The notes beneath the pieces were generated by a model, which did no database searches, had not been told where the DNA came from, and saw only the letters and a list, made by a program, of their open reading frames with translations. From Palaemon carinicauda (lineage: Eukaryota > Arthropoda > Malacostraca > Decapoda > Palaemonidae): 64,000 nt of DNA. The DNA is taken from positions 150,463,402-150,527,401 of the forward strand of contig NC_090731.1 in NCBI RefSeq assembly GCF_036898095.1, read 5' to 3'. Both the position numbers and the translations under genes were made by a program. Below are positions 12,492-22,030 of this stretch, one piece after another; position 1 is the first letter of the stretch, and every line of letters starts with the position of its first letter.

Positions 12492-13015
12492 TATACTAAA
12501 GAGAGAGAAAAGAGTTAGTTTGATGTACCTGCTCGAGAATGTTAGGCCATCACGCGTCGGAAAGGAAATTTGCACTCTCCACTATCGGCACAATGAGAGT
12601 ATACTTCCCAGATGGTCCACTCCATACCCTACCCGAAGGATAGCATCAAAACAGATATAGAGGCACAGGTGTAAGCTGAACCCGCCTGTTAGGACTGAGA
12701 CCAAGAAATTATGGAATCATCCTCCCCATATCTATAATGACGGGCTTCCGGCCAAAAGCCGAGAGTCCTACCCCAAGCATTGGATCCCCCTGGATTCCGA
12801 AGACCCAACACTTGAGAATAGTTCCGCCAAAAAGGTCCAAACCATCTTCGGGACGGCTGAAATCATCCAATACTCTCACATATAGCTTTGAATGCAAACA
12901 CCTCCCAACCGTGATACCTCCTCCCACTCATCAAAGCAGGCAGCAATAAAGGATGTATGAACATCCCCGCCGGGGCTACAATGGATGTAAAAACATCCAA
13001 GCCATAGGAGAAAAG

Positions 13016-13046
<31 letters not shown>

Positions 13047-13170
13047 TGTACATAATATATACACACATAATGAGGGAAATTTTTCTCATAGAGTTTGGAA
13101 AGCAAGACTAAAGAAAGTTTGTGAAATTAGGATAAGGTCGAAGTAATATTGAGAAAAAGAAAAAGGTAAA
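12492..13170 (-). other. 5' leader of the I-type element
   Basis: Untranslated leader between the candidate ribozyme and ORF1. It includes an A-rich tract at about 13014-13042 (plus strand) and no convincing coding sequence; short open frames here have no recognisable domain. In this class of elements the leader usually holds an internal promoter, but I see no specific motif. Confidence 0.55.
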
Positions 13171-13309
13171 AGAGAAATTTAGATTCGAACTGGGGGAGCA
13201 ATTTCCCCAAGTTCGAGAGCCCTCTTGCCCGTCACCAAGTTTCAGCACGGGAATGAAATGCCGTGCTGAAGCTCAATGACTTCATCAAGGCATTCTCTCA
13301 TTAAGAGGG
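13171..13309 (-). ncRNA. Candidate HDV-like self-cleaving ribozyme at the 5' end of the I-type element
   Basis: Read on the minus strand from the first element base. P1 is CCCTCTT (13309-13303) with AAGAGGG (13226-13220). P2 is AGAGAA (13298-13293) with TTCTCT (13176-13171). P3 is GCC (13291-13289) with GGC (13229-13227), and its loop holds a perfect 10-bp hairpin TTCAGCACGG/CCGTGCTGAA. P4 is an 11-of-12-bp hairpin at 13216-13185. The joint after P4 reads CTAA (13182-13179), matching the catalytic C-N-A-A joint of HDV-like ribozymes just before P2'. The order P1-P2-P3-P1'-P4-joint-P2' is the nested double-pseudoknot order of that family. Cleavage would fall exactly at the TSD/element junction. 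P2 and P3 are short, so the fold is a hypothesis. Confidence 0.6.
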
Positions 13310-13321
13310 TTTCTAAAGAAA
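13310..13321. repeat. Target-site duplication of the I-type element, right copy
   Basis: Second copy of TTTCTAAAGAAA, identical to 6839-6850. Sequence then continues as Tigger T1. Confidence 0.9.
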
Positions 13322-13555
13322 GCATTTCCTTCTTCCTTTTCTCACCACTACCACTACCACTGGCAAAACTAAGCCTTTTAGGACCCATACTTTACGTAAA
13401 TTACCGTTAAAGGATGCACGTAAAAAATCACGATTAAAACAGAGTTAATAGCAGAATGCACAGAGCACAACCGCAAGAAGCCGACGAGAACAGAGGACGG
13501 ACCCAAGCCCCGCTAATTGAGCGTCCCTCCGAGGTCAATGTGCTGCCTTCAGATC
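13322..13555 (-). mobile_element. Tigger T1, N-terminus of transposase and 5' leader
   Basis: Continuation of T1 across the inserted retrotransposon. The minus strand reads MGPKRLSFASGSGSGSGEKR..., matching the N-terminus of T2 (MGPKKLSFGTGISSDEKR near 29687). The leader (about 13400-13550) aligns with 38770-38880 of T2 (shared stretch around GAGAACAGAG and AGCGTCCCTC). The homology stops at about 13555, where DIRS element B begins; the right terminal repeat of T1 is not present in the window. Confidence 0.85.
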
Positions 13556-13716
13556 ATCTCTGCCGGTTGGACTGACAACATCGTTGGTCCGCCATTGGAG
13601 TTTTTTGTTCGCTTTCCCTGTGTCGCTGTACTGGACTTCTTTTTTGGTGATGTACACTGATCTAGGGTTTTGGCAATCGCTTTTGTTATTATTCTTGAAC
13701 TATTTGTTTGTTTACG

Positions 13717-14247
13717 ATGACTGATAAACTTCATTTTCGTGTTTGTGTAAATGAGGTATGCAAGGTGAGGTTACCGAAAGTTTCGGTAGACCCTCACACT
13801 GTTTGTTTAAAGTGCAGGGGTTTTGAATGTGCGCTTGATAATAAGTGCAAGGAATGCGAGGTTTTGAGCGAGAAAGAATGGTTAAGTATGAAACGATATG
13901 TGCGTAAGTTAGAGTTAGATAAAGCCAGGAGAACTTCGAGATCTAAGTCTAATTCTGCTAGTGAGCTTAGCTTAAATATTTCTTTTGATCCCTTAATTAA
14001 TTCCTCTGTAGAAGTTGAACCTTCTCCTGAGGTAGTAGCTCCTGCCCCTTCTACAGGAACGGTATCTACGGATGACCCTAGGTACGCCAGGATGGCGGCT
14101 GAGTTGAAGGCTATTAAAGACCAGCTTTCAGCCTTTAAAGGTAAGAGTGAGAGTGTGATTAGTGCTTGTGAAAGTGCAGTGGAGGTGGCGACTGATCGAA
14201 TCTGTCACGCCCCTAGGTCTAGACCTCTACCAAGCTCCCAGGACTAA
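13717..14247 (+). CDS. DIRS B gag, N-terminal part with Cys-rich motif
   Basis: ATG at 13717 gives MTDKLHFRVCVNEVC..., 177 residues to the stop. Residues 10-50 hold seven cysteines, with the spacing C-x4-C-x14-C-x2-C-x4-C-x5-C-x2-C and a conserved DPH before the third. The last six intervals recur exactly in element C (25320-25440). This looks like a metal-binding module, but I do not recognise a named domain. A basic, serine-rich segment (ARRTSRSKSNS) and a coiled-coil-like stretch (ARMAAELKAIKDQLSAF) follow. The stop at 14245-14247 is probably a mutation, since gag-like sequence continues downstream in other frames. Confidence 0.65.
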   Translation: MTDKLHFRVCVNEVCKVRLPKVSVDPHTVCLKCRGFECALDNKCKECEVLSEKEWLSMKRYVRKLELDKARRTSRSKSNSASELSLNISFDPLINSSVEVEPSPEVVAPAPSTGTVSTDDPRYARMAAELKAIKDQLSAFKGKSESVISACESAVEVATDRICHAPRSRPLPSSQD

Positions 14248-15886
14248 GGGAGAAGGTACGTCGACGGCCACAGGGGAGTGAGAGGTATGTATCCTCGGTC
14301 AGTCGTCGCCTCAAGCAGTCCTGTTGCGTTTTCCCAGGCTGCTCATGACCGCCACGGAAAAGGCGTGTCGGAAGTGATGGTGTCTTCTCCGAGTCCCTCG
14401 CCTAGACGCAAATAGCAGTATGAGGCTTAGAGACCGACGAGGAGATGGAATCGAGCAGACCAGACCCGTTCTCGCTCTCCCTTATCGAGTAGCCCGGAAA
14501 CTTTTCCTTCAGAGGATGACTGAGACGCCTTCCAACGAAGAGGTCAAAGCCTAGAGATGGAGGGAAGGAAGATTCTCCTTCTTGTAAGTGACAAGAGACT
14601 ATCGAGAGAACCTTCTCCAACGACCAGCACTACTCGCCAGCCATCGCCTTCGGAAACGCAGGATCCAGCAGCAGTCGTTAAGTCTTTTATGAAAGTAATG
14701 CAGAAGCAGCTTTCTTCTCTGGTACAAGCTTTTAGCCACCCTTCCTCCCAGTCGGGCAGGCGTAAGGACGACACTTTACCGATTAAGAAATTGGCCTTTA
14801 AGAAGGAACGGAGTGCCTCTCCCAGGGAACCGCGGCGCGATTCGTCAAGCGCGCGGTACCGAGCTTCTTCTTCCTCGACACGCCGCCAGGACGCTTCCTT
14901 CTCTCGCTCGTGATACCAGGACGCTTCCAGCCTGCCTCTCCAGGATGCTTCCGCTTCACCATGCCAGGACGCATGCAGCTTTCGTCGCAAGGACGCTTCC
15001 AGCTCTCGGCGCCAGGACGCATCCTCCTCCTGCCTCGAGGACGCTTCTAGCGTGCGACGTCAGGAAGCCTCCATCGTGCGGCGACATGACTCCTCCGGCG
15101 CGCGGCGCCAGGACACACTCGCCCCTTGATGTCAGGACACATTCAGCCCTCGCCAACAGGATGCATCCGACGATTTGCTTTTCTCGGGCGCAGATGAGCA
15201 ATTGGAAACTGATCGACTTGTTAAAGCAACCACAGACTTAGTCCCTGCAGCCCAAAGAGAGTGAGTTTGAAGTAGGGCAAGATCTACAGGATATCTCTGA
15301 GGATGAGGATAAGCCTGCTAACGCGGCTGCAGATTATAAGGTTCTCTCTCGCTCCCTCCTTGAGCTTTATGGGGAGGAGTTTCAACCTGCTGCTCCTCGT
15401 TCTCCTCAGTCGCAGTTTAACAGGAAGAAGGCCAAAAAGCAGTCGGCTTTCATCAAAATGAAGCTGTCCATCTCGGCTAGGAAGGCTCTCGCTAGAATGG
15501 ATGACTGGCTGAAGGAGCGGAGGCAAGTGGTCAAGACAACCTTCTCGTTTTCACCAGCTAGACTTGCGTCTAAGGCGGGCATGTGGTACGAGACTGGAGA
15601 AGCTCTAGGCCTGGGAGTGCCTGCCTCCTCCCAGGGGGACTTCTCTGGCATTGTTGACTCTTCCAGAAGACATGCCCTTAACTCGGCGAAGGTAATGTGG
15701 TCTATGTCTGAGCTTGACCACTTCGTCAAGGAAATTTTCCGAACCTTCGAAGTCTTCAGTTTTTTGGACTGGTCTCTGGGTACGCTGGCCAGGAAAACAG
15801 AGCGGTTGGAAGATATAGAAGACCTTACTAGTATTATGGCTTGCATGGACAAGGCTCTTAGGGATGGGTCAAATGAGTTGGCTTAG
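14248..15886 (+). pseudogene. DIRS B gag, central and C-terminal part
   Basis: Coding-like segments in changing frames: 14557-14913 (Ser/Arg-rich), the QDAS repeat array (14880-15172), an acidic stretch (about 15250-15400) and a core at 15458-15886. The core reads ARKALARMDDWLKER, MWSMSELDHFVKEIFRTFEVFSFLDWSLG and ends CMDKALRDGSNELA. Equivalent core pieces occur in A1 near 1640 and in A2 near 35727-35921, which supports this as the structural gag core of the family. No enzymatic residues are visible. Confidence 0.65.
14880..15172 (+). repeat. Degenerate QDAS-type coding repeat in DIRS B gag
   Basis: About ten imperfect units of roughly 24-30 bp, each centred on CAGGACGC(T)TCC, giving repeated Gln-Asp-Ala-Ser with arginines between. 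Units differ at many bases and two stops occur inside. Element C has a different but similarly placed repeat (23680-24240). Confidence 0.75.
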
Positions 15887-16199
15887 CTTTTTTCTGCAGG
15901 AGTTTTAAAGAAGAGGGCCCTTTTATGTTCCTTCACTTCTAGAGCAGTTACAGTCGCCCAGAAGGCTGAGCTCCTTTACGCCCCTCTCTCGGAGCACCTT
16001 TTTCCTGAGTCCCTTGTCAGGGACATTACCCTTTCTCTAGCGCAAAAGGCCACACAAGACCTCCAGTCACGCTCTGCAAGGAAGCCTTTACAAGCGGTTC
16101 CTTAGTCATTGAAGAGAGAGGAGAGGAAGCTTCAGCAGCCCTTTCGAGGTAGAGCTCCGACGAGAACAGACTTCAGGGGAAGAAGGCAGGAGGAGACGG

Positions 16200-17040
16200 G
16201 TGGTAGAACGAATAGGGGTTCGTTCAGATCCTGCCCCAGGATATGAAGCTCAAGTCCTCCAGACAGTGGTAGGAGCAAGACTGTCACTTTTTTGGCAAGC
16301 TTGGAAGAAAAGAGGGGCGGACGCCTGGTCCCTTTCGGTCATCAAGGAGGGATACAAGATCCCCCTCTTAAAGAAACCTCCGCTTTCAAATACGCCTCTA
16401 TCCTTGGTGGCGCAGTACTCGGACGTCGGGATACAAGAGGCTTTACTGGATCTGGTGAACCAGATGCTGGAGAAGGGAGCGATAGAGCCAGTTCTGGAAC
16501 TATCTTCCCCAGGCTTCTACAATTGCCTGTTTCTGGTACCGAAGAGCTCGGGTGGATGGAGACCAGTGCCAGATATCAGCACTCTGAACGTCTTTGTGGA
16601 AAAGACAAAGTTTACCATGGAGAAGACTCAGCCAGTGTCTCTGGATTTACAGGATGCTTACTTTCACATCCCCATCCATCCGACTTCGAGGAAGTTCCTA
16701 AGATTTATGATCCAGGGCAAGTGTTTCCAGTTCAAGGCTCTTTGCTTCGGCCTCAGCACTGCTCCTCAAGTCTTCACCAGGGCAATGGCGAATGTGGCAG
16801 GATGGCTTCACCAAGAGGGGATAAGAGTATCCCTATATCTGGACAACTGGTAGATAAGATCCCGGTCGAAGGAGAAATGTCTGGAGGACCTACGCAAGAC
16901 TTTTATGATGGCTTAGGAACTGGGTATTGTCATCAACAAGGAGAAGTCCCAGACTGAACAGAGTCAGACAATTCTTTATTCGGGGATAGTTCTGGACTCA
17001 GTTCGTTTTCAGACTTCTCCCTCCCAAGAAAGGCAGACCA
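16200..17040 (+). pseudogene. DIRS B reverse transcriptase, broken, with YLDN
   Basis: Open from 16200 to 16853. Visible motifs: GAIEPVLELSSPGFYNCLFLVPK (N-terminal RT block), WRPVPDISTLNVFVEKTKF, VSLDLQDAYFHIPIHP, ALCFGLSTAPQVFTRAM and the catalytic box SLYLDNW, followed at once by TAG. The second catalytic aspartate is Asn (AAC). Compared with A1, about 13 residues are missing before VSLDLQ. Thumb sequence continues in another frame to about 17040. The stop, the deletion and the Asp-to-Asn change make it inactive. Confidence 0.85.
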
Positions 17041-17285
17041 GGTGCCTCAGGAAGGTTCAGGAGGACTCCTTTTCCTTCCTCATTCCAGCAAAAATAAAGA
17101 GTCATCTGATTTGGTGGCTGGATCCAGCTATTTTAGGGGAAGGAATCTCCCTGTTCAGGAAGAACCCAGACCTAGTGTTGTTCTCAGACGCTTCGGAGTC
17201 AGGATGGGGAGCAACACTGGGAAGCAAGGAGGTCCCAGGCTCTTGAGGAAAGGAGCAAGCCGGGTGGCACATCAACAGGAAGGAG

Positions 17286-18893
17286 TTGATGGCCATTCTG
17301 TTAAGACTGAAGGCCTTCAAAGATTCCGTGTCGGGGAGGATAGTGGAGGTCAATTCGGACAACACCACGGCTTTGGCTTACATCAGAAAGCAAGGGGGAA
17401 CTCTGTCTCTGTTCGAAACAGCAAAAGAGCTCCTTCTGTGGTCGAAGGAGAACAACATAGAACTTCTAACAAGATTCATGCAGGGACAGAAAAGAGCAGA
17501 CATACTCAGCAGGAAAGGACAAGTTCTTCTCACAGAATGGACCCTCAATCATCAGAGTCTGTGGAAGTTATGGGGGAGGCCTTTAATAGACCTCTTTGCC
17601 TCCAACCAAAGTAAAAGGATCCCCAACTACTGCTCCCTAGTCCCGGACGAGGAGGCAATAGCAGTAGACGCCTTCTTGATGGACTGGACGGGGATGGACA
17701 CCTATGCGTTCCCCCCTTTCAAGATCATCAATCTGGTAGTCAGGAAATTTGCTCTCCTCGAATCAGGAAGAATGATTCTGGTAGCTCCATTTTGGCCAGC
17801 AAGAGAACAGTTCACAGAAGTGTTGGACATGTTAGGGGACTTTCCAAGAAGCCTTCCTCCAAGTCCAAAGCTTCTCAAACAGCCCCAAACAGCGAGGAGG
17901 GTCTCTTCGCAAAGAGTCTACCAATCGAAGTGGGAAACCTTTAGAGCTTGGTGTAAGCAGCATAAAGTTTCCTCAACCACTACCTCTGTGAGCCAAATAG
18001 CAGATTTTTTGTTGTCCCTCAGACAAGACTCTAAACTGGCCGTATCCACTATTAAAAGTTACAGGAGTATGCTTTCTGCTGTCTGTAGGCACAGAGGCAA
18101 AGACTTGACTCAGGATAAAGACTTGCATAATCTCTTGAAGTCTTTTTAGACAACTAAGCAGGCTCAGTTAAGACCCCCAGCTTGGAATTTGGATGTGGTT
18201 CTGAGGTTCCTATGCAGCAAGAAATTCAAACTCATCTCACAAGCGTCCCTTAGAGATGCTACTTAGAAAACTCTCTTCCTGATGGCTCTGGCCACAGCAA
18301 AAAGGGTCAGCGAGGTTCATGCTATTGAGAAGCAAGTGGGCTTTAACCAGGATGGAGCAGTATGTGCGTTGAGGACTGACTTCCTCGCTAAGAACGAGAA
18401 TCCATCTAAACCCTGGCCGAGGACATTTGAGGATCCTAACCTCACTAATGTGGTGGGTCAAGAACAGGAAAGGCTCCTCTGCCCAGTTAGAGCCCTAAGG
18501 GCTTATTTATCTCGTACCAAGAACGTTAGAGGTGCTTCCAATTCTTTATGGTGCTCAGTGAAAGATCCTCTAAACCCCCTCTCAAAGAATGCATTGTCAT
18601 TTTTCATGAGGGAGACAATAAGAGAAGCTCACCTCTTGTGTGAGGAAGAGAGCTTCGGTCTATTAAAAGCAAAAGCTCATGAGGTGAGAGCCATTGCTAT
18701 TTCACTGGCATATCGCAATAATATGTCAGTTAGACAGATTATGGACGCAACGTTCTGGAGAAGCAACTCTGTATTTGCCTCTCATTACCTCAGAGAGGTA
18801 AGAGTTGATTATGAAAGGTGTTATACCTTGGTCCCATACGTAGCTACTGCTTCTGTATTGGGCAAAGGAGTTACTACCTCCCCTCAACCTTAA
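17286..18893 (+). pseudogene. DIRS B RNase H and tyrosine recombinase, two in-frame stops
   Basis: RNase H begins near 17340 (VEVNSDNTTALAYIRKQGG) and runs through IDLFASNQSKR to AFPPFK. The tyrosine recombinase starts near 17900 (YQSKWETFRAWCKQHK, core-binding SAM-like domain) and has catalytic Arg in ATAKRVSEVHA, the His-x-x-Arg motif in AHEVRAIAIS, and a C-terminal tyrosine in SVFASHYLREV. Two in-frame stops (after LHNLLKSF near 18147-18149 and after SLRDAT near 18264) separate otherwise collinear parts ending at 18893 (GKGVTTSPQP). The recombinase joins the circular DNA copy into the genome; here it is cut by the stops. Confidence 0.88.
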
Positions 18894-19039
18894 CTTTTGT
18901 ATGCATGTGTTTGGGTTTTGGTTTTTATGATTGTCTGAGGACTCTGATTGGTGGTACAGTGCTCTCAGTCTAGCTGGATTCCCCCAGAGAGGGGATGACG
19001 AAGAAAAGAATAAGGGCCAGTCAAACCTTTTCATTCATG

Positions 19040-20200
19040 CAGACTAAAACTGGGTAATAATGCCCTCAACCTTCTGCTACTTGTCCAATAAGGAGCTTGA
19101 GGTTTTATACCAGCTGTTGTGCAGCCACCACAGGACTGATAGAAAAAGTATCGACTCTCCTGTGGGTCACGTCTTGCAGGTAGTGGGATGTGAACGGGGT
19201 CTGTCGTTTCCACACCCCATATTGAAGAACCTGCGTCACTGAAAAATTTCTTTTGAAGGCCAGGGACGGACGTAGCTATGCCCCTGCCATCATGTGCTCT
19301 GGGGTGACGTGACGGAGGAGGGTCTGGATTCAGAGCCAGGTCAATGATCCTACGAATCCATGCTGAGATGGTGTTCTTGGTGACCCTCCTTTTAGTCCTC
19401 CTTGTGCTGACGAATAGTGCTGGCACACGAGGACGGGCTGCGGCTGTTCTTTTGAGGTACAGTCTCAAGCTCCTTACTGGGCATAGTAAGAGATGGTCTG
19501 GGTCATCTGTTACAGAGCGGAGGCTAGAAATCCGGAAGGAGTCGAATCAAGGATCCGCAACTCCTAGGTTCCGAGTCTTAGCAATAAACTCAGGGACAAA
19601 GCTGAACGTTACCTCTCCCCATCCCCTTGAATGGGCGATGTCATACGAGAGACCATGAAGTTTGCTGACTCGCTTGGCCGAGGCCAAAGCTAGCAGGAAC
19701 ACCGTTTTCCAAGTTAGGTGGCGATCTGATGCCTGGCGTAATGGTTCATAGGGAGATCTCTTAAGAGACCTGAGACCTCAAACCACGTTCCATGGGGGAG
19801 GTCTCACTTCCAACTGGGGGCAGTTAAGTTCAAAACTCCGTATGAGTAGAGAAATTTCTAGCGATGAATAAATGTCCATTCCTTTCAGTCTGAAGGCAAG
19901 GCTTAAGGGTGAGTGTTAGCCTTTCACTGCCGAGACTGAAAGGCGCATTTCTTCACGCAAATACACGAGGAACTCCACATTGCTGGAATAGTGGCATCGA
20001 GTGGAGAGATACCCCTTCTACGACACCAACCACAAAAGACTTTCCACTTTGCCTGGTATGACTTCCGCAGATGTCCAGACATCCTGATCGCAACTTGTTG
20101 CGAAAATCCTCTCTCAGAGAGAAGATGCTGGATAGTCTCCAGGCGTGAAGTCGAAGTGAAGCTACGGCTTTGTGGAAGATGTTGGCGTGTGGTTGTATGA
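19040..20200 (-). pseudogene. DIRS C tyrosine recombinase, broken
   Basis: The N-terminal core-binding part is at about 19950-20160 (KSYQAKWKVFCGWCRRRGISPL). The catalytic part is in another frame: LALASAKRVSKLHGLSYDIAH (first Arg) near 19640-19700, then LCPVRSLRLYLKRT and NTISAWIRRII, with HDGRGIA near 19285 where the His-x-x-Arg is expected. The C-terminal segment near 19150-19220 resembles ..YLQDVTHRRVDTFS. Frameshifts and stops are present. Compared with B and A2 the order of motifs is the same. Confidence 0.75.
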
Positions 20201-21994
20201 GTGTGTCGTAGAGGGAGTTCTCTTGGAGGCTCCGTTAGGAGTTGCAGAAGGTCCGGGAACCATTCTGCGTGATGCCATAGCAGAGCTATGAGGGTCATTG
20301 AAAGATTGACCAAAGTTCTGGTCTTGTTGAGTACCCTCCTCATCAGACAGAACGGGGGAAAGACGTAAACATTGATGTTGTCCCACCGTTGTTGAAAAGC
20401 ATCTTGCCAGAGAGACTTGGGATCTGGGACTGGGGAACAGTACAGCGGGAGCCTGAAGTTCAGGGCCATTGCGAAGAAGTCCAAAGTCGGAGAACCCCAG
20501 AAAGTCAGGACTTTATTGGCTACTAGATGATCCAAAGACCACTCGGTACTCACTACCTGAGATGCTCTGCTCAAATTGTCGGTGAGCACATTCCTCTTGC
20601 CCGGAATGAAGAGTGCCGATAGTGGGTTCGAGTGGATTTCGGCCCATCTCAGTATCTCTACTGCTAGATGGGATAGTTGCTGCGAAAAAGTACCTCCTTG
20701 CTTGCTGATGTAGGCCACTACTGTGGTGTTGTTGCTCATCACCACCACAGAGTGACTTGCTAGGTACTGTTGGAACTGTTGAAGGTCTAGAAAGACGGCC
20801 TTCATCTCTAAGAGATTTATGTGGAGGTACTTTTCTGACTCTGACCAGAGGCCTGAGGTCGTGTGGTGCAGCACGTGGGGCCCCCACCCTTTTTGTGAAG
20901 CGTCTGAAAACAGCATCAAATCCGGGGGAAGACGAGAAGATCCACTCCCTTTCGTAGGTTCTCGTCTGCCACCCACCACAGGAGGTCCGTCAGTTCCGCA
21001 GATCCCATGGGGATCTGGATGTCCGGGGAGTCGTAAGCTTGATTCCACCGGGACTTGAGTCGCCACTGGAGGGATCTCATCCTGAGGCGACCATTGGGAA
21101 CTAGACGGGCTAGCGATGAAAGGTGACCGAGGAGACGTAACCACGATTAGGCTGGAAGTTCTTCTCGTCTGAGAAAAGGTCTTGCAACCTTCCTCAGCCT
21201 TGCTATCCTGACGTCTGATGGGAAGGCTTTGTGGAGAGTGGTGTCTATAATCATGCCTAAGTATACCAGTCTTTGAGTGGGAAGCAGGGAGGACTTCTCG
21301 AGATCTACCATGATCCCCAGATCTTGGCAAAGTCTCGGAAGTGTGTCTCTGTGTTGAAGAAGGGTTGACACCGAGTCTGCTAGGATTAGCCAGTTATCCA
21401 GATAGCAGAGGAGACGGATGCCAATCCTGTGTACCCAAGATGATACTGTACTAGGGTGAACACCCTGGTGAAGACTTGTGGTGCTGTGGAAACACCGAAG
21501 CACAGCACTTTGAACTGGTATTTTCTGTTGTCCAGGCTGAATCTTAGGTACTCCCTTGAAGACGGATGTACTGGGATCTTGAAGTATGCGTCCTTTAGAT
21601 CCAGTGTGCACATGAAGTCTTGCGGTTTTACTGCTAGTCTGACCGTGTCTGCCGTCTCCATGCTGAATGGAGTTTGTTTGACAAACCTGTTCAGAGCTGA
21701 GAGGTCGATGACTGGCCTCCAGACGCCTTCTTTACAAGATAGAGTAGACTGAAGAAGCCTGGGGATCTGTCGAGGACCTCTTGGAGAGCGCCCTTCTTCA
21801 ACAGGGTCTAGACTTCTGCCCGAAGGGCTTGCCCCCTTGCCGATATCATGGCAAGGGAGTTCAATGACACTGGATTCGTCGTCAGGGGAGGTAGAGATGT
21901 TATGAACGGGACGTGATATCCTAGACTGATCACGGAGATTGTCCAGGAATTGGCCCAGAGTTGCTTCCGCCTGTTTGCGCAACTTTGTAGGCAT
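20200..21994 (-). pseudogene. DIRS C reverse transcriptase and RNase H, broken, with YLDN
   Basis: The RT is at 21147-21994 in two frames: VIDLSALNRFVKQTPFSMET, CTLDLKDAYFKIPVHPSSREYLRF, VLCFGVSTAPQVFTRVFT, then the catalytic box LCYLDNWLILADS. As in element B, the second aspartate of YLDD is Asn, but the codons differ (GAT AAC here, GAC AAC in B). RNase H follows in the frame 19924-21330: LMLFSDASQKGWG, MSNNTTVVAYISKQGG, LFIPGKRNVLTDNLSR. The catalytic Asp of the DNTT block seen in other copies is Asn here (SNNTT). A frameshift splits the RT near 21400. Confidence 0.87.
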
Positions 21995-22030
21995 TCTCCC
22001 ACTGGTGGAAATGCAGGGGGACTGCCTATC

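Larger units (their letters stand above)
6851..13309 (-). mobile_element. I-type non-LTR retrotransposon, nearly full length
   Basis: A 6.46-kb element on the minus strand with a structured 5' leader, ORF1 (RNA-binding, zinc knuckles), and ORF2 (endonuclease, reverse transcriptase, RNase H). The 3' end at 6851 is a short tetranucleotide-like tail (TCATTCATTCA on the element strand) rather than poly-A. The 12-bp direct repeats on both sides give exact ends. EN plus RT plus RNase H in one ORF2, with a CCHC ORF1, fits the I/ingi/Nimb group; the exact clade needs a tree. Only a few single-base indels in homopolymers and one in-frame stop separate it from an intact element, so the insertion is probably young. 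Confidence 0.9.
13556..18965 (+). mobile_element. DIRS-like retroelement B, 3'-truncated
   Basis: Plus-strand order is gag with an N-terminal Cys motif, reverse transcriptase, RNase H, tyrosine recombinase: the classic DIRS order with no protease or DDE integrase. The 5' leader is only about 160 bp, against about 1.4 kb in A2, and only about 70 bp follow the recombinase stop before sequence belonging to element C begins. No inverted terminal repeat is seen at either end, so both ends look lost. Several stops and shifts make it a dead copy. Boundaries are approximate. Confidence 0.8.
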
